Shown here: positions 17,115-26,466 of the stretch, in pieces | How positions within the stretch are numbered: position 1 is the stretch's first letter | How the letters are laid out: every line of letters begins with the position of its first letter | Source of the DNA: Neptunomonas qingdaonensis | GTDB lineage: Bacteria > Pseudomonadota > Gammaproteobacteria > Pseudomonadales > Balneatricaceae | Direction: 5' to 3' | DNA: 64,000 nucleotides | Assembly: GCF_900113275.1 (NCBI RefSeq) | Contig: NZ_FOOU01000005.1 | Span: 1-64,000, forward strand | Notes under the pieces: model-generated | Seen by the model: only the letters and a program-made list of their open reading frames with translations | Database searches by the model: none | Told to the model about the DNA's origin: nothing | Translations under genes and position numbers: made by a program

Positions 17115-19364
17115 ATGAGTAGAAAGATTGAATTATTAGCACCCGGTGGGGATGTTGAAGCCATTAAAGCTGCCGTTATTGCCGGCGCCAACGCCGTTTA
17201 TTGTGGCTTAGATACCTTTAACGCCCGAAACCGGGCAACTAACCTTTCTTTTGAAGACTTAACAGGCATCTTACGCTTAGCGCATAAATACGATTGCGAA
17301 GTGTTTTTGACCTTAAACGTCGTCATCCTTGAGCATGAAATACCGGGAATGATCAAGCTGCTGAATAAGCTGGTTAACTCAGGCATTGACGGTATCATAG
17401 TGCAGGATTTGGGGGTTTTTAACCTCGTTAAGAAACATTTTCCAACGCTCGATATTCATGCTTCAACGCAGGTGACGACGCATAACGAAGGACAAATTCT
17501 GTTCCTGGCAAAAATCGGCGCGTCACGTGTTAATTTATCTCGCGAGTTGAACCTTGCTGAAATCAAGTCTTTAACGGCTGTGGCGCACGAGCACAACGTA
17601 CTCACAGAAGTGTTTGTTCATGGTTCATTATGCATCGCTTTCTCAGGCCAATGCTATTCCAGCTCAGTGAGTGTCGGTAACTCGGGTAACCGTGGCCGTT
17701 GCAGCCAGGCGTGCCGCGATGAATATGAGATAACCGCGGCGGGTAATCGCTTCCCGCTGAACTTGAAAGATAACTCAGCGTATTTTGATCTGCCGCAGTT
17801 AGTCGATGCTCAGGTCGACTCATTGAAGATAGAAGGTCGCATTAAAGGCGCACACTACGTGTATACCGTGGTCGATACCTGGCGCAAGCAGGTCGACCAA
17901 TTTGTCGAGACGGGTAAGCTTTTAGCAGACGATTCTAATTTGCACCGCGTTTTTAACCGCGACTTTACCAACTCATTTTTACAAGGCAATCTCACTAAGG
18001 ATATGTTTATCGACAATCCTCGTGATTACAGTGTTCACCACGCGGTTGAAAAAAGTAATGCCATTTCTGTGGTTCAAGTCCAGGAAGCGAGAGAGGAACT
18101 TTACGCCCAGAGAAATGATCTTGGCGTTGAACTGGCTGAAAAAATCAAATACCTGAGTATCGCAAGGCAACCCTTGGCATTAGCGTTTACCGGTAAGCTG
18201 AATGAGCCTTTGTGTCTAACCATGACCATTGGTGACAACGACAAAGTCTATACGCTGCAAACGGAATCGCAGCTGGCTGCCGTGACTCAGTTACCTATTG
18301 ATCAGGCAGTATTGGAAAAGCGCTTTAAAAACTTTGCCAGCAGCGATTACACTATCCAATCTTTTGACTGTAGTGGCTTGAGTGATGATGTCAGTTTACC
18401 GTTCAAAGAACTGACACGCTTGAAAAACCAGGCAGCCTTGTTGCTTAACAATTCAGTCGAGATCATTCCGCACGTTGATGTAGCGCCGTTACCGAGTCAT
18501 AAGAAAACCACCAGCAAGCCGGGCATGTCGATATTAATTGCTGATGTAAAAGATATGCACTTGTGTGATCTGACAGACGCTGATGTGTATTTTAAATTGC
18601 CGGAAAGCTGGAAAAAAGACTGTAACAAACAAATCGATATTTTCCTCAACAATCCTCGCCTGATTCCGTGGTTTCCAGCGGTACTCATTGGTAAAGATTA
18701 TGACGAGTCTGTGCGATTACTCGAACAGGTTCGTCCCACACGTATTGTCAGCAATAATACCGGTGTTGCCTACAAAGCTTTTGAAATGGGCATTGAGTGG
18801 ATTGCTGGCCCGTTCTTAAATACAACTAACTCTTATGCATTATTAACGTTAAAAGAAGAGTTGAACTGTGCCGGGGCATTTATTTCTAATGAAATTAACC
18901 GGATGCAAATCAAAAACATTGCACGCCCGGATAACTTCAAAATGCTCTACAGCATTTATCACCCGATTCTGATGATGACCAGTCGTCAGTGTTTCTTCCA
19001 GCAAACCGTTGGTTGTAAAAAGCCCAGTATCGAAGATGGCTGTATGCTTAAGTGCGAAAAAGCCACCACGATTACCAATGTGAAGGGCGTTTCTTTTTCC
19101 ATTGATAAACAGAAGGGCGGTTACCCCAGTATCTATAATGACGAGCAGTTCTTGAACTTTGACATCGTCAATGATTTGGCTGACCAGTTTGATGAGTTCT
19201 TTATCGATCTGACAAATATTGGTGCGGGTTCTAAAGCGGAGCAGGACAAAGCGCAGTTAGTAACGCACTTTGAGAATTTCCTAAAGGGTGATCAGCAAGC
19301 GCAGCAGCAGTTGAGCAGTATGATTACGGTATCCACCAACGCACAATATAGCCAGGGCTTGTAA
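17115..19364 (+). CDS. rlhA: U32 family protein, RlhA-like 23S rRNA hydroxylase
   Basis: 749 residues, starting KIELLAPGGDVEAIKAAVIAGANAVYCG, the hallmark of peptidase U32 proteins. The Cys-rich segment GQCYSSSVSVGNSGNRGRCSQAC, plus later Cys residues in KKPSIEDGCMLKCEK, fit the iron-sulfur ligands of the family. It resembles the longer members typified by E. coli RlhA (YdcP), which hydroxylates C2501 of 23S rRNA, rather than the shorter UbiU/UbiV or TrhP. Gene symbol by similarity only. A GST gene follows 38 bases later. Confidence 0.85.
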   Translation: MSRKIELLAPGGDVEAIKAAVIAGANAVYCGLDTFNARNRATNLSFEDLTGILRLAHKYDCEVFLTLNVVILEHEIPGMIKLLNKLVNSGIDGIIVQDLGVFNLVKKHFPTLDIHASTQVTTHNEGQILFLAKIGASRVNLSRELNLAEIKSLTAVAHEHNVLTEVFVHGSLCIAFSGQCYSSSVSVGNSGNRGRCSQACRDEYEITAAGNRFPLNLKDNSAYFDLPQLVDAQVDSLKIEGRIKGAHYVYTVVDTWRKQVDQFVETGKLLADDSNLHRVFNRDFTNSFLQGNLTKDMFIDNPRDYSVHHAVEKSNAISVVQVQEAREELYAQRNDLGVELAEKIKYLSIARQPLALAFTGKLNEPLCLTMTIGDNDKVYTLQTESQLAAVTQLPIDQAVLEKRFKNFASSDYTIQSFDCSGLSDDVSLPFKELTRLKNQAALLLNNSVEIIPHVDVAPLPSHKKTTSKPGMSILIADVKDMHLCDLTDADVYFKLPESWKKDCNKQIDIFLNNPRLIPWFPAVLIGKDYDESVRLLEQVRPTRIVSNNTGVAYKAFEMGIEWIAGPFLNTTNSYALLTLKEELNCAGAFISNEINRMQIKNIARPDNFKMLYSIYHPILMMTSRQCFFQQTVGCKKPSIEDGCMLKCEKATTITNVKGVSFSIDKQKGGYPSIYNDEQFLNFDIVNDLADQFDEFFIDLTNIGAGSKAEQDKAQLVTHFENFLKGDQQAQQQLSSMITVSTNAQYSQGL

Positions 19365-19402
19365 GGCGCATGGATGTGAAATGCTTTTGAGGTGCTTCTG
19401 AA

Positions 19403-20110
19403 ATGGTCATGACATTGCCAATTTTGTACTCATTACAGAACTGTCCGTACGCGATGCGTGCAAGATTGGCGATATTATTAGCCCGGCAACGCGTCATGCT
19501 GCGGCCTATCGTGATGAAGAATAAACCAGCGAAAATGCTGGCGGTATCACCTAAAGGAACAGTGCCTGTTTTAGTCCTCGAAGCCGAAACTGAAGCCGGT
19601 CATGGTGCCGAAAATTATGATTTAAAACTTAATAATCAAAGCATTATAGATGAAAGCTTAGATATTATGTTATGGGCGCTGAAGCGCAACGATCCGCAGG
19701 ATTTACTCCGTTCTCAGCATCCGGATGCTTTGCCAGAGATGCTGAAAATCATTGAAGAAAATGACAAACAGTTTAAGCCCAGCCTGGAACAATACAAACA
19801 CGCCAAGCGTTTCCACGAAGATACTGAAGAGCAATATCGCCTGGCATGTGAACCGTTTATTCAGCGTCTGGAGCAGCGCTTAGCGCAACACGAGTTTTTT
19901 ATGGGCGCTACTCCCAGCCTGCTCGATTATGCGTTACTGCCTTTTGTCAGGCAGTTCTCTAAAGTGAATCGACAGCTATATTTAAACGGCCCTTATACTC
20001 ACCTACAGCACTGGCTAAACAATCAGTTGCAAAGCAGGCTCTATGCGCAAGCCATGTTCAAATACCCGCTGTGGCTAGATACTCATCAAGAGTTTGTCTT
20101 GGGTGAGTAA
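19403..20110 (+). CDS. Glutathione S-transferase family protein
   Basis: 235 residues (209 if TTG/ATG codons downstream are used; MTLPILYSLQNCPYAMRARL begins at 19409). The thioredoxin-like N-domain has CPYAMRAR in place of the catalytic Tyr/Ser/Cys loop and the cis-proline in KGTVPVLVLE; the C-domain is all-helical (SLLDYALLPFVRQFSKVN). The CPYA motif suggests an omega- or glutaredoxin-like GST with a redox cysteine. Substrate unknown. It follows the U32 gene closely and may be cotranscribed. Confidence 0.88.
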   Translation: MVMTLPILYSLQNCPYAMRARLAILLARQRVMLRPIVMKNKPAKMLAVSPKGTVPVLVLEAETEAGHGAENYDLKLNNQSIIDESLDIMLWALKRNDPQDLLRSQHPDALPEMLKIIEENDKQFKPSLEQYKHAKRFHEDTEEQYRLACEPFIQRLEQRLAQHEFFMGATPSLLDYALLPFVRQFSKVNRQLYLNGPYTHLQHWLNNQLQSRLYAQAMFKYPLWLDTHQEFVLGE

Positions 20111-20284
20111 AGCATAAACGCCTGGCTACCCTCTCTTAAAGGTGTTACTCATGGGCGGATACTCTTTTACAGGGAAGCGATCATGAGCTGGGGAATATTC
20201 GAAGACGCTGTAAACATTAGCATCATTGGTTAATGGTCAATCGATTACTCGCCACATAATAAAAATAAGATTCGGAGAACGTCG

Positions 20285-21565
20285 ATGTCAGAAAATAGCG
20301 CAGCGGGAACCGGTAAGAACATTGTGATTTTTTCAGATGGAACGGGCCAGGAGGGAGGAAAAAAACACAACACCAATGTATACAAATTATTTAACATGAT
20401 TGAAAACCGTACCAACGCGCAAATTGCATTTTATGACCGTGGATTAGGTACCGGTATCAGGAAAATAACAGGCAATGCTCTGGGTGCCGGGTTTGATAAA
20501 AACGTCTTAGATTGTTATCAATTTATCTCTGATAATTATCAATGGGGTGATCGTTTGTTTCTTTTTGGCTTCAGCCGTGGTGCAGCCACAGTACGCAGCC
20601 TTTCCGGCTTTATCTCACTGTTTGGCATTCTTCCACAGTCACGGCCCGAGTTAGCTCAAAAGGCCTACAAGGATATTTACAGTATTTCTGATCCTGACGA
20701 GCGCAAAGAGGCAGCACGGACGTTTATCGAACGTAACAATACGACGTTTTGCAATATCGATTTTCTGGGTGTGTGGGACACCGTGGCAGCACTGGGCGTA
20801 CCGGTTAAAGCGGTCAACGCTTTCTTTGATAAAATACCTTATTTCAAAAACTCCTTTCATGACTTCAAGCTCAGCGCCCGCGTCCAGCACGCCTATCACG
20901 CCATGTCGATTGATGAGGAGCGCGACGCTTTTGAATTACTGCCTTGGCAAACTATGAAAAATGGTCAGTCGATTCTTGGAAACGTAATGACAGATCCACG
21001 AGACGGCGACACCAGTGCGCAGAAAGGCAGAGACCGCAAACAAACCGTTAAGCAAGTATGGTTCAGCGGTGTGCATACCGATGTAGGTGGTGGTTATAAG
21101 CAAAGTGGCGTTTCTGATATACCTTTGTGCTGGATGTTAGACAGAGCCACCGACGATAAAGTACTCGCGCATCCGCTAAGGCTGTATCCGTTTAACTGGG
21201 TCACGCTTAATCAAAATGTAGAAGAAGTGATCCACGACTCACGCATGACACGCACAGACAAATTCTTATTCAATCAGGTCAGCAGAGAAATTTTCTGGGA
21301 TGATGACAAACATGGAAAACCCATTATCCATGCCAGCGTATTGGAGCGAATAGGTCAGAAATGTCCGATACAAATAGGCAAACCAGACGATCCAAACGAT
21401 GATGTGCCGGTAGCCAGTAAGCGTTACACGCCTTGGGTACAAGAGATCATAAACAGCGGTAAATGTGAGATCGAACCATGGGACAACAAAGGGTATGAGT
21501 CACTTCAATATGGTATCAATGTTGAATTGGATTACCTGAAAGATTATGACCAGCACAGTGGATAA
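20285..21565 (+). CDS. DUF2235 alpha/beta hydrolase (Tle1-like phospholipase fold)
   Basis: 426 residues: N-terminal IVIFSDGTGQ oxyanion-region motif, nucleophile elbow FGFSRGAAT, and a conserved VWFSGVHTDVGGGY near the C-terminal histidine. This is the catalytic domain seen in T6SS lipase effectors of the Tle1 family, but the protein stands alone with no VgrG, PAAR or immunity gene nearby, so it is more likely a housekeeping or stress hydrolase. It ends 39 bases before the umuDC promoter. Confidence 0.85.
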   Translation: MSENSAAGTGKNIVIFSDGTGQEGGKKHNTNVYKLFNMIENRTNAQIAFYDRGLGTGIRKITGNALGAGFDKNVLDCYQFISDNYQWGDRLFLFGFSRGAATVRSLSGFISLFGILPQSRPELAQKAYKDIYSISDPDERKEAARTFIERNNTTFCNIDFLGVWDTVAALGVPVKAVNAFFDKIPYFKNSFHDFKLSARVQHAYHAMSIDEERDAFELLPWQTMKNGQSILGNVMTDPRDGDTSAQKGRDRKQTVKQVWFSGVHTDVGGGYKQSGVSDIPLCWMLDRATDDKVLAHPLRLYPFNWVTLNQNVEEVIHDSRMTRTDKFLFNQVSREIFWDDDKHGKPIIHASVLERIGQKCPIQIGKPDDPNDDVPVASKRYTPWVQEIINSGKCEIEPWDNKGYESLQYGINVELDYLKDYDQHSG

Positions 21566-21580
21566 TAGATCCACCATCAC

Positions 21581-21608
21581 TTGATAGAAAAATAATTAAG
21601 CTTATACT
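21581..21608 (+). promoter_or_regulatory. Sigma-70 promoter of umuDC
   Basis: -35 TTGATA (21581-21586), 16-base spacer, -10 TATACT (21603-21608). The -10 element overlaps the LexA box, so bound LexA would block RNA polymerase. Confidence 0.8.
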
Positions 21609-21624
21609 GTTCATACATACAGTA
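21605..21624. promoter_or_regulatory. LexA (SOS) box
   Basis: TACTGTTCATACATACAGTA fits the gammaproteobacterial consensus TACTGT-N8-ACAGTA perfectly at all conserved positions. It lies 11 bases before the umuD start. Confidence 0.95.
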
Positions 21625-21635
21625 TAGGCTTTTTT

Positions 21636-22046
21636 ATGATGCTTCCTTTTATTCCTCTTAGAGCTTGTGCGGGCATCACAGGTTTTGAATCACCCGCTGC
21701 CGAATATACCGAACTCAGGCTTACCCTTGATCAGATTTTGATTGATGATCCGGCAGCGACCTATCTGGGTTTTGTCGAGGGCACGTCTATGAAAGGCGTG
21801 GGTATCTTCCCAAATGATATCCTTGTGGTGTCACGTGCAGAAACTGTCATTAACGGTGATGTCATTGTGGCAACCTTAAATGGCGGGTTTGTCTGCAAGA
21901 TTGCTGATATAAAACAGAAACGCCTGGTATCGTCTTCACCTGGCTGTAAGGATTACCAGCTCAGCGAGGGAGACGAGTTTATTATTGAAGGTGTGGTAAC
22001 ACGCTCGGTACGCTTTCACCGGCCACTGAAACGCGGACTGTTCTGA
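21636..22046 (+). CDS. umuD: DNA polymerase V subunit UmuD (LexA-like self-cleaving protein)
   Basis: 136 residues. Catalytic Ser51 (EGTSMKG) and Lys88 (GFVCKIAD) are 37 residues apart, as in E. coli UmuD (S60, K97). The self-cleavage site aligns to Thr15-Gly16 in ITGFESPAAEY, where E. coli has Cys24-Gly25. RecA-stimulated cleavage would give UmuD', which joins UmuC to form Pol V. Controlled by the LexA box just upstream; overlaps umuC by one base (TGATG). Confidence 0.95.
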   Translation: MMLPFIPLRACAGITGFESPAAEYTELRLTLDQILIDDPAATYLGFVEGTSMKGVGIFPNDILVVSRAETVINGDVIVATLNGGFVCKIADIKQKRLVSSSPGCKDYQLSEGDEFIIEGVVTRSVRFHRPLKRGLF

Positions 22047-23323
22047 TGTATGCGCTTTGTGATGTGAATTCAATGTATGCCAGCTGCGAGAAGGTGTTTG
22101 ATCCTTCGATCAGAAATAAGCCGGTTGTCGTTTTAACTAATAATGATGGCTGTATTTGTGCGGCCTGCCATATTGCTAAACGTATGGGTGTAGGAAAAAA
22201 GTTTGTTCCTTACTTTCAGGTAAAGGATCAGCTGGCGGCGGTGGGGGCTGTGATTCGCAGTTCTAATTACGAGCTGTATGCGGACCTGTCTCAGCGGATG
22301 ATGGAAACCTGTGAACGCTTTGCACCGCACATTCATATCTATTCAATTGATGAATGCTTTCTCTATTATGGTGCGGGCTCTCAGCTTGACTATGTGCCTG
22401 CAGAAGGCTGGCAGGCACATGCCGCGGCTATTCGCCGCACGGTATGGAAAGAGGTACGATTACCGATTGGTGTGGGCGTGGGATTAACTCCCACGCTGGC
22501 AAAAGCAGCCAATCACGCCGCTAAAAAAATAGAGGGTTATCGCGGCGTTGCTGTTATTGATAATGAGCAGGCGCGTCGGCAGATTCTTAAGCAGATGGCG
22601 GTAGGCGATGTCTGGGGTATCGGCCGCAGGTTAAGTGCGCGATTATGTGATATCGGTATTCATACGGCATGGGATCTATCCAGAGCCAGGCCCGCGCTGA
22701 TGAAAAAACAGTTTAGCGTGTTGGTGGAAAATACCGTGCATGAGCTGAACGGCAGTGTGCGTTTATCCTGGGATGACGTAAGGGCTCCCAAGCAGCAAAT
22801 CTATTCCACGCGCTCATTCGGCCAGCGTATTACCGATAAAGAATCGCTCAGGCACGCTTTGGTAACGCATTCTGGCATCGCCGCGCAAAAGCTGCGTCGA
22901 CAGGCGGGGCTTGCCAGTGCCATGATGGTGTTCGCCAGTAGCTCACCGCATGATCAGGAAGCTTATTATCGTGGTTCTGTGTTACATCGTTTTACGACAC
23001 CCACCAGTGACTCACGGGTGATGGCCAATGCGATTGCCAGCGTGATGAATAAGATCCACAAAGAGGGTGTTCGGTTTTATCGTTGTGGTATAGGTTTAGT
23101 TGATCTTGTGAGTACAAAAAACTATCAGGGAGATCTGTTTAACACCAGCAAAGATAATGCAGAACTGATGAAATGCCTGGACGTGATCAACGCTAAATAT
23201 GGACGCAATACGGTCCATTTGGCCGGTCAGGGCATCGAGCAAAAGTTTGCCATGAAGCGTGCGTTTTTATCGCCGCAGTACACCACTCGGTTGAGTGATT
23301 TGCCTGTGTTTGAGTGTGATTAA
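22046..23323 (+). CDS. umuC: DNA polymerase V catalytic subunit UmuC
   Basis: 425 residues of Y-family polymerase: DVNSMYASCE with the first catalytic Asp, YSIDECFLY with the Asp-Glu pair, helix-hairpin-helix region around VWGIGRRLSARL, and little-finger domain. A beta-clamp binding motif QGDLF lies near residue 360. It performs error-prone translesion synthesis under SOS induction. The start overlaps the umuD stop, coupling translation; alkB follows 28 bases later. Confidence 0.96.
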   Translation: MYALCDVNSMYASCEKVFDPSIRNKPVVVLTNNDGCICAACHIAKRMGVGKKFVPYFQVKDQLAAVGAVIRSSNYELYADLSQRMMETCERFAPHIHIYSIDECFLYYGAGSQLDYVPAEGWQAHAAAIRRTVWKEVRLPIGVGVGLTPTLAKAANHAAKKIEGYRGVAVIDNEQARRQILKQMAVGDVWGIGRRLSARLCDIGIHTAWDLSRARPALMKKQFSVLVENTVHELNGSVRLSWDDVRAPKQQIYSTRSFGQRITDKESLRHALVTHSGIAAQKLRRQAGLASAMMVFASSSPHDQEAYYRGSVLHRFTTPTSDSRVMANAIASVMNKIHKEGVRFYRCGIGLVDLVSTKNYQGDLFNTSKDNAELMKCLDVINAKYGRNTVHLAGQGIEQKFAMKRAFLSPQYTTRLSDLPVFECD

Positions 23324-23351
23324 TGAATTTTCTGTGGGGAGCTAGAGCGTC

Positions 23352-24002
23352 ATGTCAAAAAAAACCGGTTTTCATGACCGATCTTATGACTTATTTGATG
23401 AGCAGATTGACCCATCTGAAAATTACTTACCCAAAGATGGCATCGTCAATTACTACGGGCCGGTAATACCGCCACAGGACGCGGATAACTACTTACGCCG
23501 CTTATTGGAACATATTGAGTGGAAGCATGACGAAGCGGTCATTTTTGGTAAACATATTGTTACCCAGAGAAAAGTGGCGTGGTACGCTGACCAGCCGTTT
23601 GAATACACCTACTCGAAGATCAGCCGGCGAGCATTGCCATGGACCACAGAGCTATCGGCACTCAAAGCCCGTATTGAAGAGCTGACAGGAGAAACATTTA
23701 ACTCATGTTTACTCAATTTATATCAGACCGGTAGTGAAGGTATGGCGTGGCACAGTGACGCAGAAAAAGACTTGAAACGTAACGGCGCGATCGCGTCACT
23801 CAGCTTGGGTGCTGAACGTAAGTTTTCTTTAAAGCACAAACAGTCTAAAGAAACGCTTTCTATTGATCTGCAACACGGTAGCTTGCTGGTCATGAAAGGA
23901 ACAACACAAACCCACTGGTTACATCGCGTACCGCCGACTAAAAAAGTCAGTGAACCCAGAGTGAATTTAACCTTTAGAACGATTACTGTGATAAAAGAGT
24001 GA
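23352..24002 (+). CDS. AlkB-like 2-oxoglutarate/Fe(II) dioxygenase (DNA repair)
   Basis: 216 residues with the dioxygenase triad: HSD in MAWHSDAEKDL, distal His in THWLHRVPPTKK, and the 2-oxoglutarate Arg pair in EPRVNLTFRTI. It resembles the ALKBH2/3-like bacterial group that directly demethylates alkylated bases. The close spacing to umuC and lack of an intervening terminator place it in the SOS-controlled umuDC operon, so mutagenic bypass and alkylation repair would be induced together. ATG 23352 is preceded by GGGGAGCTAGAG. Confidence 0.93.
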   Translation: MSKKTGFHDRSYDLFDEQIDPSENYLPKDGIVNYYGPVIPPQDADNYLRRLLEHIEWKHDEAVIFGKHIVTQRKVAWYADQPFEYTYSKISRRALPWTTELSALKARIEELTGETFNSCLLNLYQTGSEGMAWHSDAEKDLKRNGAIASLSLGAERKFSLKHKQSKETLSIDLQHGSLLVMKGTTQTHWLHRVPPTKKVSEPRVNLTFRTITVIKE

Positions 24003-24030
24003 ACCGTGAATTCTCTAGTTTTTCCCATCT

Positions 24031-24350
24031 TATATAGATCCCCAGCTCAAGCTCATAGTCCAAACGTTTACAGGGGCCTGGCGACGGGACTGCAGCATAA
24101 GGTGCTTTGGTTTTTCCTACCGGACGATGGAAGGTCTGGCCAGATACGACGATCGAGGATGAACGACCGTGATAGCCAATCGGTACCCATTTGTAATTGG
24201 GCAGTAACGGGTTATCGGGACGGAACAATTTACCGACGCTAGTGGCATGGTGAATCGAGGTGTAAAAATCGGTGTAGTCAGCAATGGTGGCCGGCAATTC
24301 GAATTCGATATCAGACTGCGCAACTAAGCAGCTTTCTAAAGATTTAATTC
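24031..24350 (-). pseudogene. Fumarylacetoacetase internal fragment
   Basis: The minus strand encodes ADYTDFYTSIHHATSVGKLF, then RPDNPLLPNYKWVPIGYHGRSSSIVVSG and ending KRLDYELELGIYI, which is the N-domain to catalytic-domain junction of fumarylacetoacetase (tyrosine/homogentisate breakdown). It starts and stops abruptly: about 105 of some 430 residues remain and no start codon or downstream catalytic part is present. It begins 28 bases after the alkB stop, so a rearrangement has removed the remainder. Confidence 0.88.
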
Positions 24351-24545
24351 CATATTGAGCATATCCGGATAGAACTCAATGGTTTCTTTTGCCATTACAG
24401 CGATATGCGACGTGATGGATCTGTTCAATTTATATCACGCTACATCCTCAGGTGATCATTTATTGTGTGTATTATTGCTTTCCCGCTTAACGTGACTATG
24501 AAGGTGGTGAAAGAAGGCTCAATAAGCATCAAATCTATGCACTCA
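24351..24545. other. Intergenic region, nothing recognised
   Basis: Together with the FAH fragment, 543 bases separate alkB from the convergent SulP gene. In this part I see no gene, clear terminator or promoter. Confidence 0.5.
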
Positions 24546-26285
24546 CTATCCTTTGGGGCACTCACGAAATATATTGGCAGTACAGTTTTGACAACGTATC
24601 GTATTTAATCTTTCGATACCTTCCCTCAGTGCAGACTCAGGGAATTCATAAAAACGTTTTTTATTTAGTTTATCCAGATAACCAATCCTATCGAGCTCAT
24701 CCATTACCGTCCCTTTGAATGAGCTAAAGAGTATGTCTCCTCCCTTTTGCTCTAATCTATTTATTTCCTGAATTAGCATCTCGGCTCCTGCTACATCAAT
24801 AAAGTTAACACCTTTACCGATGATCAAAATAAAGTTGGCTTCGGTTGTGTGGTTGGTTAATTGACGAATCTTTCTTTGTATATGGTCGGTAGCACCAAAG
24901 AATAATGAGCCGTCGATACGAATGATTTTTAACTGCGGGCATTGTTCCAGGTTGTAACGATTAATGTTTTTAATAGATCGTTTCGTGTGATTTTGTATGG
25001 GTGCTACGTCCATGACTGTTGGCTTAGAAGTTCGTCTAAGGTAAAAGGCCAACGACATAAAAACGCCTATATAAATAGCAAACTCTAGCTCGATAAGCAG
25101 TGTAGATAATAGCGTTATCATGAGAACAGATGCTTCACTCTTATTTGCTTTTAGAATCTGCTTGATATGGTGAAAGTCTATTAGGTTCCAAGCAATCAAA
25201 AGGATAGCCCCAGCCATAGCGGGTAATGGCAGGTAGGTGGTTATGCCAGGAACAGTCACGATAATCAGAGCCAAGATACCCGCTGCAAAGATAGCGGCCA
25301 TTGGCGTTTTGGCACCAGCGTCATAATTTGCCCCCGAGCGGGTGAATGATCCTGAGCCGGGGTAACAGGATAGGAAACTGCCTACAATGTTGGAAAGCCC
25401 CTGGCCAATAAATTCCTGATTGCCATTGATCTGTTGGTGTGAGCGTATGGCGATAGCTCGGGCGATGGAAACGGCTTCGATCAAACCTAAGAGAGCGACC
25501 GCGAAAGCGCCCGAGACAAGTGATTGAACGGTATCCACCGACAGGTCAGGCACTGAAAACGGAGGCAGCGTGCCAGGCAATGCTCCGACCAGAGATACGC
25601 CATTGTTGGCACCGTCCAATACAAGGCAGCTAACGCTACCTATCAACATACCGATTAACAGGTGCGGTAGTTTTTTGTTGATCTTTCGGACAATCAGGGC
25701 TGAAACCAGCGTCAGGATGCCGATAGACACGGAATATAGGTTGGTGTCTCCAAGTTGACCGATTAACTGGTTCATGCCTTCCGTAAAAGAAAGGCCATTG
25801 GGTACAGTAACACCGAATAAGTGTTTGAGTTGGCTGGCGGAAATCAGAACCGCGGCGCCTGCGGTAAAACCGATCACTACTGTATGGGAAATAAAGTTAA
25901 CCACTGCGCCCATTCTAAGCAGCCCCAGAGCTAGTTGTATAAGACCTGCAAGCAGGGTGATGGTCAACACGGCGGCAATATACTGACTCAGATTTAGATC
26001 TCCTATACCACTTGCGACGCTCATCACTACGATAGAGATAGCCGCGGTTGGGCCTGAGATCAGGTGGAAGGAGGAGCCGAAAAGTGCTGCAGTAACAGGG
26101 GTTATAATTGCGGTATACAGTCCGTATTCTGGAGGAAGGCCCGCAATAAACGCATAGGCGACTCCCTGTGGTAGGACGATAACTGCACCGGTTATACCGG
26201 CCATCAAATCATCAATAATGTTCTGTATTTTTAATTGTCGTCCCCAAACAAGAAACGGTAGCAGCTGCAGTATCCATCGGTTCAT
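24546..26285 (-). CDS. SulP family anion transporter with STAS domain
   Basis: 579 residues: a membrane domain of about 12-14 helices (GVIVLPQGVAYAFIAGLPPEYGLY-like N-terminal motif; LSNIVGSFLSCYPGSGSFTRS) and a cytoplasmic STAS domain (about residues 440-550, NFILIIGKGVNFIDVAGAEM). The C-terminus ends in a Cys-rich motif CQNC...REC. SulP proteins carry sulfate, bicarbonate or other anions. A divergent LysR gene lies upstream, and a sulfatase cluster lies further on, so sulfate is a reasonable candidate substrate but not proven. Confidence 0.92.
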   Translation of the reverse strand: MNRWILQLLPFLVWGRQLKIQNIIDDLMAGITGAVIVLPQGVAYAFIAGLPPEYGLYTAIITPVTAALFGSSFHLISGPTAAISIVVMSVASGIGDLNLSQYIAAVLTITLLAGLIQLALGLLRMGAVVNFISHTVVIGFTAGAAVLISASQLKHLFGVTVPNGLSFTEGMNQLIGQLGDTNLYSVSIGILTLVSALIVRKINKKLPHLLIGMLIGSVSCLVLDGANNGVSLVGALPGTLPPFSVPDLSVDTVQSLVSGAFAVALLGLIEAVSIARAIAIRSHQQINGNQEFIGQGLSNIVGSFLSCYPGSGSFTRSGANYDAGAKTPMAAIFAAGILALIIVTVPGITTYLPLPAMAGAILLIAWNLIDFHHIKQILKANKSEASVLMITLLSTLLIELEFAIYIGVFMSLAFYLRRTSKPTVMDVAPIQNHTKRSIKNINRYNLEQCPQLKIIRIDGSLFFGATDHIQRKIRQLTNHTTEANFILIIGKGVNFIDVAGAEMLIQEINRLEQKGGDILFSSFKGTVMDELDRIGYLDKLNKKRFYEFPESALREGIERLNTIRCQNCTANIFRECPKG

Positions 26286-26466
26286 TGTAATTCTCTAAAG
26301 TGCCCGTTTGCTTTAAAACCGGCGGTTTAAATTGTTTGACTTATAAGCTGACGATTACAGGCGTGATTGGAACACCCACATGGCAGAGGCAAACACTAAT
26401 AAATATCCGGTGTGCTGAAAAGCGAAAAATACTGGCTATAATGAACAAAAAAGCTGAAGATTGATT

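Noticed and set aside
20182-20232. 16-codon open frame starting MSWGIFEDA before the DUF2235 gene
   Set aside because: It has a plausible ribosome site but is too short to support as a gene from one sequence.
20285-21565. T6SS effector reading of the DUF2235 gene
   Set aside because: No VgrG, PAAR, adaptor or immunity gene adjoins it, and DUF2235 proteins occur widely outside T6SS.
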